In this document: one piece after another, positions 47,861 through 54,737 of the stretch
How the letters are laid out: every line of letters starts with the position of its first letter
How positions within the stretch are numbered: the stretch's first letter is position 1
Assembly (NCBI RefSeq): GCF_030766935.1
Contig: NZ_JASERL010000004.1
Span: 620,001 to 684,000 of the forward strand
Reading direction: 5' to 3'
Source of the DNA: Streptomyces sp. KL109B
GTDB taxonomy: Bacteria; Actinomycetota; Actinomycetes; Streptomycetales; Streptomycetaceae
DNA length: 64,000 bases
Translations under genes and position numbers: made by a program
The notes under the pieces: model-generated
The model's database searches: none
What the model saw: only the letters and a program-made list of their open reading frames with translations
Told to the model about the DNA's origin: nothing

Positions 47861-50011
47861 ATGCCCGCGCCGACTCATGGATGTGTCACGTTGCCCCGGT
47901 TCAGTGTCATCGTGCCCGTGTACAAAGTGCGGGCGTACCTGCACTCCTGTCTCTCCTCCGTCCTCGACCAGTCGTACGCCGACCTGGAGCTGATCGCGGT
48001 CGACGACTGCTCGCCGGACGGCGGCGGGGAGATCGTCGAGGAGTTCGCGGCGCGCGACCCCCGGGTGCGCGCGCTGCGCCTCGCCGAGAACGCGGGTCCG
48101 GGCCGCGCCCGCGACGCGGGCCTGAAGCGCGCCCGCGGCACGTACGTCCTGTTCCTCGACGGCGACGACACCCTCGCCCCTGGCGCGCTGCGCGCGATCG
48201 CGGACCGCCTCGCGGACACGGGCTCGCCGGACGTTCTGGTGTACGACCATGTACGCACTTTCTGGGACGGCCGCGAGATCTCCGAACAGCCGCCGCGACT
48301 GCTCACCGAGGAAGGCCCCCAGCCCTTCCAACTCGCCGACAGGGACGCCCTGTTGGAACTCCCGGCGCACGTCTGGAACAAGGCGTACAACCGGGATTTC
48401 ATCGAGCGGGAAGGCTTCTCGTTCCCTCCCGGCCACCCCGGGGACATTCCGTGGACCTACCCAGTCCTGATGGCCTCCTCGACCATCGCGACCCTCGACC
48501 GGGTCTGCGTCCACCACCGGCACCGCCGCCACCGCCCCGGCCCCCACACCGACCTCGACCCGTACGACCGCGTCTTCGAATTCCTCGACCAGCACCCTGA
48601 CCTGGACGACGTGTGGCGCCCGACGATCCTGCGGCGGGCGGCCGAAGCCCGCACGGAGCGCAGGCGCCGCACGAACCGCACGCACCGCGCGCTGCGGGCG
48701 GCCAAGCGCGCCACGGCCCGCCTCTCCCGGTACGCCACCGGCTCCCGCCGCGCCCTTCGCGCCGCCCTGCTCCGGCTCCACTACCGGGTCCAACTCCGGC
48801 TCCCCGTACGGCGGAACGAGGCGGTCTTCGCCCGCAGCCCGGGGCGCGGTCACGGCGGCGACCCGGGCGCGCTCGAAGCGGCGTTCCGCACCTACGCGCC
48901 GCGCGTGCGCACCTCGTGGATCGCCCGGCCCGAGCACCGGCACACGGTCCCCGAGCAGACCCGCACCCTCGCCCCCGGCACGGCCGCGTACTGGACGGCT
49001 CTCGCCCGCTCCAAGTACCTGGTCACCGAGGCCGACTTCGGCCACCGCCTGGTCAAGCGCCCCGGCCAGATCCTGATCCGCACCCAGCACGGCACCCCGC
49101 TGAAGAAGACGGGCCTCGACCTCCAGGACCACCCGGCGGCGTCCCACGGCACGGACTTCGCGGCGCTCCTGCGCTCCGCCGACACCTGGGACCACGTCCT
49201 GTCCGCCAACCGCCACTCCACCCTCGTGTGGGAGTACGCGTTCCCCGCCGCGTACGAGACGCTGGAGTACGGCAGCCCCGCCAACGACCGCCTGCACAAG
49301 GTGAGTTCGGAGGACGTCGCCCGGGCCCGCGACTGCCTCGGCGTCCCCCGGGACGCGCTCGCGATCCTCTACGCGCCCACCCACCGCGACTACCGGTCCC
49401 GGCAGCGCGTCACCCTCGACCTCGACCGGGTGCTGCGGCTGCTCGGCCCCGGCTTCGTGGTCCTCACCCGCGCCCCCTTCACGTACGACGAGCCGCCGGC
49501 CCCCGAGACGGCGGCGCGCCTGATCGACGTATCGGAGCACCCGGACGTCGGGACGCTGTGTCTGGCGGCGGACGCGCTGGTCACGGACTACTCCTCGCTG
49601 ATGTTCGACTACGCGTGCCTCGACCGGCCCATCGTGATCCACGCCGACGACTGGGAGGCGTACGAGGCCGCCCGCGGCACGTACTTCGACCTGCGCTCCT
49701 TCCCGCCCGGCGCCGTCGCGCGCTCCGCCGACGAGCTGATCGACATCTTCGCGACCGGACACTGGCGCGGCTCGCGCTCGGCGCAGCTGCGGTCCGCGTT
49801 CCGGGCGCGGTTCTGCCCGTACGACGACGGGCGCGCGGCCGAGCGCGTCGTCCGCCGCGTCGTGCTCGGCGAACAGCCCCACACCCTCCCCCAACCACCC
49901 CGATCCACAACGGAGTTGACATGCCCCACGAGCTTCCCCGCCCCGCCGCACTCGACGACGTCAAAGGCTGGTTCCACAACATCGACCAGGTGCTCTTCGA
50001 CTGGTTCCTGA
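47861..50011 (+). CDS. GT2 glycosyltransferase fused to CDP-glycerol glycerophosphotransferase
   Basis: Bifunctional cell-surface polymer enzyme (716 aa), TagF-like. An N-terminal GT2 domain (about 10-230) has RFSVIVPVYKVRAYLHSCL, AVDDCSPDGGGEIV and FLDGDDTLAPGA (DxD). A basic linker precedes the C-terminal glycerophosphotransferase domain (about 350-680), with RTQHGTPLKKTGLD, ILYAPTHRDY and ALVTDYSSLMFDYACLDRP. Makes or extends teichoic-acid-like polyol-phosphate chains (family inference). Start uncertain: the ATG at 47861 is used, and a TTG at 47891 (LPRFSVIVP) gives the usual N-terminus. The tail runs 91 bp into the methyltransferase gene. Confidence 0.85.
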   Translation: MPAPTHGCVTLPRFSVIVPVYKVRAYLHSCLSSVLDQSYADLELIAVDDCSPDGGGEIVEEFAARDPRVRALRLAENAGPGRARDAGLKRARGTYVLFLDGDDTLAPGALRAIADRLADTGSPDVLVYDHVRTFWDGREISEQPPRLLTEEGPQPFQLADRDALLELPAHVWNKAYNRDFIEREGFSFPPGHPGDIPWTYPVLMASSTIATLDRVCVHHRHRRHRPGPHTDLDPYDRVFEFLDQHPDLDDVWRPTILRRAAEARTERRRRTNRTHRALRAAKRATARLSRYATGSRRALRAALLRLHYRVQLRLPVRRNEAVFARSPGRGHGGDPGALEAAFRTYAPRVRTSWIARPEHRHTVPEQTRTLAPGTAAYWTALARSKYLVTEADFGHRLVKRPGQILIRTQHGTPLKKTGLDLQDHPAASHGTDFAALLRSADTWDHVLSANRHSTLVWEYAFPAAYETLEYGSPANDRLHKVSSEDVARARDCLGVPRDALAILYAPTHRDYRSRQRVTLDLDRVLRLLGPGFVVLTRAPFTYDEPPAPETAARLIDVSEHPDVGTLCLAADALVTDYSSLMFDYACLDRPIVIHADDWEAYEAARGTYFDLRSFPPGAVARSADELIDIFATGHWRGSRSAQLRSAFRARFCPYDDGRAAERVVRRVVLGEQPHTLPQPPRSTTELTCPTSFPAPPHSTTSKAGSTTSTRCSSTGS

Positions 50012-50748
50012 ACCGGCAGCGCACGCTCGGCCAGCACGGGGATCTCCTCGAACTCGGCGTCTACCTGGGCAAGAGCGCCATCTTCATGGGCCAGTACCTG
50101 GACGAGAAGGAGAGCTTCACGGTCTGCGACCTGTTCGACTCGCCCGCCGACGACGCGGCGAACGACAAGGAGATGAACAAGTCGTACAGCACCCTCACGC
50201 GCACCGCCTTCGAGGCCAACTACCGCGCGTTCCATGACGAGTTGCCGAAGGTGGTGCAGGGTCCTTCCCATGTGATCACGTCCCTGGTCGCCCCCGGGAG
50301 CTGCCGCTTCGTGCACGTCGACGCCTCGCATCTGTACGAGCACGTGCACGGCGACATCGCGGCGGCCAAGGAGCTGCTCGGCGAGGACGGCATCGTCGTC
50401 CTCGACGACTTCCGCGCCGAGCACTGCCCCGGAGTCGCCGCCGCGACGTGGGGCGCCGTCGCGACGACCGGCCTCAAGCCGCTGTGCATCACGGCGACGA
50501 AGTTCTACGGGACGTGGGGCTCGTTCGAGCCGGTGCGCGGCGAGCTCGGCGAGATGCTGGCGGGGCGCCGCGACTTCTGGCACGGCGCGGAGGAGGTCGC
50601 CGGGCACTCGATGATCCGCATCGACGGCCGCAAGGCGAAGCGCCCGGCCCAGCCGGTCTCGCGCCACGCGTCGGAGGAGTCCGGGCCCGCCGTGCCCTCG
50701 CAGACCTCACGCCCGAAGAGCCGACTGCGCTCCCTGCTCGGCCGCTGA
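49921..50748 (+). CDS. class I SAM-dependent methyltransferase
   Basis: Putative methyltransferase of the Methyltransf_24 type (275 aa). The SAM-binding fold is visible as LLELGVYLGKSAIFMGQYL (motif I), ESFTVCDLFDSP, RFVHVDASHLYEHVHGDI and GIVVLDDFRAEHCPGV. The ATG at 49921 has GGAG 7 nt upstream and lies inside the 3' end of the preceding gene in another frame. Surface-polymer or sugar methylation is plausible because of the neighbours, but acceptor specificity cannot be read. A C-terminal basic tail (RPKSRLRSLLGR) ends it. Confidence 0.85.
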   Translation: MPHELPRPAALDDVKGWFHNIDQVLFDWFLNRQRTLGQHGDLLELGVYLGKSAIFMGQYLDEKESFTVCDLFDSPADDAANDKEMNKSYSTLTRTAFEANYRAFHDELPKVVQGPSHVITSLVAPGSCRFVHVDASHLYEHVHGDIAAAKELLGEDGIVVLDDFRAEHCPGVAAATWGAVATTGLKPLCITATKFYGTWGSFEPVRGELGEMLAGRRDFWHGAEEVAGHSMIRIDGRKAKRPAQPVSRHASEESGPAVPSQTSRPKSRLRSLLGR

Positions 50749-50837
50749 CCCCCGATCCCCGACCCCGGCGGCCCGCGCTCACCCGTCCGGCCCATGAAAA
50801 GGCGGGGCGGGTCGCCGCGACGGGGCACACAGTACGA

Positions 50838-52160
50838 ATGCCGTACACGACGACGACCACCGCACTCGCCCGGTCAGCGGCGCGCGGCGCGACGGCCCTG
50901 CGCGGCGGCCGCTTCTGGCGCCCGAGCCCGTTCTTCGTCTTCGGCGGCCTGTGCTGGCTGCTCCTGACGCTCGCGTACTGGTGGGTGCCGATGGCCTACG
51001 ACTACGGGCTGCACGCGGCGGTGATCGAACGCCTCAAGGCGAGCCCGCTGCACCCCCGCCACCCGCTGGTCGACCTGCCGGGCACCGGCGTCCCGTACGT
51101 CTCCTCCCCGTACGCGATCGCCGAGGGCCTCTTCGCGCGGGCGACGGGCCTGACGGGCTGGGAGGTCATGAAGCTGGCGGGCCCCTTCAACCTCGCGGTC
51201 CTCCTGACGGGCCTGAACCGCTTCGTGCGCACCCTGACACCCCGCCAATGGGCCCCGGTTCTGGCCCTGTTGACGGTGCCACTGCTCTACGGAACACACA
51301 CGGACTGGCGCACCGAACCACTCGCCCCGCGCTCCCTCACGATCGACCTCGGCTACCCGTCGACGTTCGCGATCGGGCTCGCGCTGTGGGTGTGGGCGTG
51401 GGCCTCGCGGCTGCGGCGGGAGGAGGCGCGGTGGGCCGTGGCGGGGCTGGTGGCGGTGGGCCTGGTGTGGCTGTGGCCGGACACCGGCCCGGCGTCGCCG
51501 CACTGGCCCTGGCTCGCACTCCTCGGCGCCCCGGCCCTGTGGCTCCGCTTCCGACGCGACGCCCGGGACCCACTGGTCCTGCTGTGCGCGGCGGGCGTGT
51601 TGAGCCTCGGCTATGCGGCCCTGGTGACCCCGTCCACGTACGGCGCGGCGCTGATCCTCACCACGCTCCCGCTCCAGTGCGCGCTCGCGATCGCGCTCGC
51701 GGCGCCCCGCCCGTGGACCGGGCAGCGCCGCGCCCTCGCGGCCCTCACGGCGGCGGGCGCGGCGCTCGGCCTCGCCGGCACGGCCCTCGACCCGCCGCCG
51801 TCCTGGCCGACGTACACCTGGGCGGCGCGGCACGTCCCGCCCGGCGACGTGGTCCTGACCGACGGCTACCGCCCGACCCGCTCCCTGCCGGGCCACGGCG
51901 CGCACCTGGTGGCCCCCGCACGCCCCGACGCGGTCGTCGACAAGGCGGCCTGGGAGCGGCGCCGCTCGGCGGTCCACGCCTACCTCTCCCCCACCGCCAC
52001 CCGCGCCGAACGCCAGGCGATCGCCGACCGCTACGACGTGCGCTGGCTGCTCCTGAACCGCGGCGAACGCCTGCCACCGGAGGCGGTGCTCGTGGCGTGG
52101 AGCCCGCGTACGGGCGAGGCGCTCGCCCGGGTCAACGGAGGTTCACCGAGGGAGAGTTGA
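50838..52160 (+). CDS. polytopic membrane protein, GT-C-like
   Basis: Unknown membrane protein (440 aa) with about 9-10 helices after an Ala/Arg-rich start. The first is FFVFGGLCWLLLTLAYWWVPMAYDYGLHAAVIERL. The extracellular loop with HPLVDLPGTGVPYVSSPYAIAEGLFARATG and a soluble C-terminal part (YRPTRSLPGHGAHLVAPARP; ADRYDVRWLLLNRGE) recall actinobacterial glycosyltransferase-C-like proteins that lack a curated family. Its position 90 bp after the methyltransferase suggests a role in the same surface-polymer group (inference). ATG at 50838; no strong ribosome site. Confidence 0.7.
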   Translation: MPYTTTTTALARSAARGATALRGGRFWRPSPFFVFGGLCWLLLTLAYWWVPMAYDYGLHAAVIERLKASPLHPRHPLVDLPGTGVPYVSSPYAIAEGLFARATGLTGWEVMKLAGPFNLAVLLTGLNRFVRTLTPRQWAPVLALLTVPLLYGTHTDWRTEPLAPRSLTIDLGYPSTFAIGLALWVWAWASRLRREEARWAVAGLVAVGLVWLWPDTGPASPHWPWLALLGAPALWLRFRRDARDPLVLLCAAGVLSLGYAALVTPSTYGAALILTTLPLQCALAIALAAPRPWTGQRRALAALTAAGAALGLAGTALDPPPSWPTYTWAARHVPPGDVVLTDGYRPTRSLPGHGAHLVAPARPDAVVDKAAWERRRSAVHAYLSPTATRAERQAIADRYDVRWLLLNRGERLPPEAVLVAWSPRTGEALARVNGGSPRES

Positions 52161-52175
52161 GGGCGCCGGACGTGC

Positions 52176-52589
52176 CTACTCGACGACGAGCCGTACGTCG
52201 ATGTTGCCGCGGGTCGCGTTCGAGTACGGGCACACCTGGTGCGCCTGCTCGACCAGCTTGCGGCCGGTCTCGGCGTCGACCGAGTCGGGCAGCTCGACGC
52301 GGAGCACGACGGCGAGCCCGAAGCCCTCGCCCTCCTTGCCGATGGAGACCTCGGCGGTGACGGCGGCGTCGGCGACGTCCACCTTCGCGCCCCGGCCGAC
52401 GAGCCCGAGGGCGCTGCCGAAACAGGCGGCGTACCCGGCGGCGAAGAGCTGCTCCGGGTTGGAGCCCTCGCCGCTGCCGCCCATCGCGGTGGGCACGCCG
52501 AGCTGGAGGTCGATCACGCCGTCCGAGGAGACGGCACGCCCGTCACGGCCGTGGGTGGCGGTGGCGACGGCGGTGTAGATGGCGTCCAT
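52176..52589 (-). CDS. ohr: organic hydroperoxide resistance protein (OsmC family)
   Basis: Thiol peroxidase reducing organic hydroperoxides (137 aa). Active-site Cys56 (AAGYAACFGSAL) and Cys120 (HQVCPYSNATRGN) are conserved, as is the N-terminal Arg-rich region (HGRDGRAVSSDG) that polarises the peroxidatic Cys. Starts at ATG 52589. Divergent from a MarR/OhrR gene with an OhrR operator in the 113-bp gap, so induction by organic peroxides is expected. Functions as a cytoplasmic dimer (family knowledge). Confidence 0.94.
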   Translation of the reverse strand: MDAIYTAVATATHGRDGRAVSSDGVIDLQLGVPTAMGGSGEGSNPEQLFAAGYAACFGSALGLVGRGAKVDVADAAVTAEVSIGKEGEGFGLAVVLRVELPDSVDAETGRKLVEQAHQVCPYSNATRGNIDVRLVVE

Positions 52590-52637
52590 GGGGGACCTGC
52601 CTCTCGGTTCCGGGAATCTGTCACGGACCAGTAGATC

Positions 52638-52654
52638 GCACAATTCAATTGTGC
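52638..52654. promoter_or_regulatory. OhrR operator
   Basis: GCACAATTCAATTGTGC, a perfect 8-bp dyad around a central C, in the AT-rich space between ohr and ohrR. It matches the known OhrR target pattern (TACAATT-AATTGTA). A related half site, GCACAACTTAA, follows at 52653-52663. It can govern both divergent promoters. Confidence 0.85.
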
Positions 52655-52702
52655 ACAACTTAATCTCGCGTCACTTAATGGCGCGGTCGCTACCCTGGGT
52701 CC

Positions 52703-53167
52703 ATGACCAGCTCAAGCCCCGACGAATACCTCCGGCTCGACCGCCAGATCTGCTTCTCGCTCAACGCGGCGTCGCGCGCCTTCGGCGGCGTCTACCGCAC
52801 GCTGCTCAAGGATCTGGGCCTCACCTACCCCCAGTACCTGGTCATGCTGGTCCTCTGGGAGGCCGCCCCCGACGAGGGCCCGCTCCCGGTCAAGCGCCTC
52901 GGCGAACGCCTCCGCCTCGACTCCGGCACCCTCTCCCCACTCCTCAAGCGCCTGGAGGCGAACGGCCTCGTACGCCGCGAACGCAGCGCCACGGACGAGC
53001 GCTCGGTGACCGTCGCGCTCACCGATTCCGGCGCCAGGCTGAGGGAGCCCGCCGCGACGGTCCCGCGCAGGATCGCCTCCGCGACGGGTCTCGACCTTCA
53101 GGAGATCGAGGACCTCCGCTCCCGCCTGGACCACCTGACCCAGGCCCTGGACTCCGCCGAGCTCTGA
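52703..53167 (+). CDS. ohrR: MarR-family organic peroxide sensor OhrR
   Basis: Redox-sensing repressor (154 aa). Reactive Cys17 in LDRQICFSLNAASRAF is the OhrR hallmark. No second Cys occurs in the protein, so it is of the one-Cys type. The winged helix spans about 40-110: GLTYPQYLVMLVLWE, then LGERLRLDSGTLSPLLKRLEANGLVRRERSATDERSVTVALT. Oxidation by organic hydroperoxides would release the operator at 52638. Divergent from ohr. Its 3' end overlaps, on the opposite strand, the extended tail of the exporter gene. Confidence 0.93.
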   Translation: MTSSSPDEYLRLDRQICFSLNAASRAFGGVYRTLLKDLGLTYPQYLVMLVLWEAAPDEGPLPVKRLGERLRLDSGTLSPLLKRLEANGLVRRERSATDERSVTVALTDSGARLREPAATVPRRIASATGLDLQEIEDLRSRLDHLTQALDSAEL

Positions 53168-54701
53168 CCCCGACGGACACCACCAAGCCCCGCCGGCGAT
53201 CGAGGCGCGGGCCCCACATCAAGCCCCTGCGGCGATTGAGCAGCGGGGTCCGGGGCGGAGCCCCGTGGCGTGGACCCCGGCGCGGCGCACGAGCACTCCC
53301 GGCCCGAGCCCCCCGCACCCTGCGGACCAGCTGCGCCGCCTCCCCGGCCAACCCCACCCCCACCGCAATCGCCAACGTCACCGCCGCAGCGTGCACAAGC
53401 CCGCCCACCCCATCCGTGGTCCGGCCGGAGGCAAGCGCCGCCAACGCCACGTACAACGCACTCCCCGGCAGCAACGGCGCGATCCCCGGAACGACCAGCG
53501 GCAGCACGGACTCCCGCCGCCGCCGCGCCACCACATGCCCGGCACACCCCACCCCCGCCGCCACCACCGCCGTACCGACCAGCGACGGAAGACCGAGGAC
53601 GGCGAACTCGGCCGCCACCACGAACCCGCCGAGCCCGAGCAGCGCCACCGTCGGCCAGTCCCGCCGCGGCGTACGCGCCCGCGCCGCCACGGCCATCGAG
53701 AACACGGCGGCGCCCACCGCGGGCGCGCCCAGGTACTCGGCCCGCTCGGCCGTCGGCACGACCGGCGCCTCGAACCCGACGAGCCGCCCCATGCCGAGCA
53801 CGGCCACCACACCCGTGACCACGGCCGCGAAGACCAGCATCGCGTCGAAGAGCCGCCCGAGCGCGGTCAGATAGTGCCCGGTGAGCGCGTCCTGCACGGC
53901 GCTGACGAAGGTGGCGGTGGGCAGCAGCCCCAGCACGCCCGCGACCACGACGGACTGCACGGTCGACGCCGGCACGCTGTGGCTGAGCAGCACGGCGAGG
54001 ACGGCGGCGGGCATCGCGGCGACGGCCGACCGGTAGAACGCGGGCACGCCGTTGCGCCCCAGCCACCCACTGAGCAGCGCCCCGAGCGCCCCCGCGACGA
54101 ACGCGCACACCGACGCGAGCGCGCCACCACCGAACGCGATGCCACCGCCCGCCGCCACGAACCCGGTCTGCACCGGCACCCTCCACCGCGCCCACCGCCC
54201 CCGGTCCACGGGTGCGTCGAGGATCCGCGCGGTCGCGGCCCGCGCCTCGTCGAGCCCGAGCTGCCTGGCACTGATCCGCTCGACGAGGGCGTGGATGCGC
54301 TGCAACGTACGGAAGTCGGTGGCGTGCTTGCGGATCACCCGGTTCGCGTGCAGCGGCGTCAGCTCGCCGGGCGCGTGCGCGGACAGCGACACGGAGGCGA
54401 GCGTGACGCCGGGCTCGCAGTAACTGAGCCCGTACGTCTCGGCGACGACGAGCATCCCGGCGACGGCCTCCTCGGCGGAGCCCCCGTACGAAAGCAGCGC
54501 CTCCCCGAGCCGGGTCGCGAGCTCGGCGACGCGCGCTCCGTACGCCTCCATGTCGACGCGCCCGTCGTCGTGCAGCAACTCCCCGCCGTACCCATAGCTT
54601 CTGGTCGGCTCGATGCCGCGCAGCCGGGGCAGCGCCTGCGCGAGCCAGGGGGCGGCGGGCGCGGCGGAGCGGTAGGGCGACGTGTCGTTCCTCACAGCCA
54701 T
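53019..54701 (-). CDS. ThrE-type threonine/serine exporter family protein with repeat-derived tail
   Basis: Membrane exporter (560 aa as read). N-terminal ThrE cytosolic domain about 30-180 (LATRLGEALLSYGGSAEEAVAGMLVVAETYG; LASVSLSAHAPGELTPL) followed by about 10 helices (TGFVAAGGGIAFGGGALASVCAFVAGALGALLSGWLGRNG and so on) up to about residue 470. From about 478 the sequence (RGPRHGAPPRTPLLNRRRG...) is encoded by the GC-rich repeat at 53184-53270 and then the antisense of ohrR. The ancestral stop was probably lost to repeat insertion, so the true protein may or may not include this Arg-rich tail of about 80 residues. ATG at 54701. Confidence 0.8.
   Translation of the reverse strand: MAVRNDTSPYRSAAPAAPWLAQALPRLRGIEPTRSYGYGGELLHDDGRVDMEAYGARVAELATRLGEALLSYGGSAEEAVAGMLVVAETYGLSYCEPGVTLASVSLSAHAPGELTPLHANRVIRKHATDFRTLQRIHALVERISARQLGLDEARAATARILDAPVDRGRWARWRVPVQTGFVAAGGGIAFGGGALASVCAFVAGALGALLSGWLGRNGVPAFYRSAVAAMPAAVLAVLLSHSVPASTVQSVVVAGVLGLLPTATFVSAVQDALTGHYLTALGRLFDAMLVFAAVVTGVVAVLGMGRLVGFEAPVVPTAERAEYLGAPAVGAAVFSMAVAARARTPRRDWPTVALLGLGGFVVAAEFAVLGLPSLVGTAVVAAGVGCAGHVVARRRRESVLPLVVPGIAPLLPGSALYVALAALASGRTTDGVGGLVHAAAVTLAIAVGVGLAGEAAQLVRRVRGARAGSARAPRRGPRHGAPPRTPLLNRRRGLMWGPRLDRRRGLVVSVGVRARRSPGPGSGGPGGSGGPRSPEGRDPSRRRSCAGPSRRAPSAWRRNR
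53184..53270. repeat. dispersed GC-rich repeat, two part-copies, between convergent genes
   Basis: caagccccgccggcgatcga followed by ggcgcgggccccac (53184-53217), then the full unit from caagcccctgcggcgattga to ggggcggagccccgtgg (53220-53270). The copies sit just after ohrR and inside the open frame of the exporter gene on the other strand. Confidence 0.85.
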
Positions 54702-54737
54702 GCGAATCGAGCGTAACGGACATGACGCCCATTTGGG

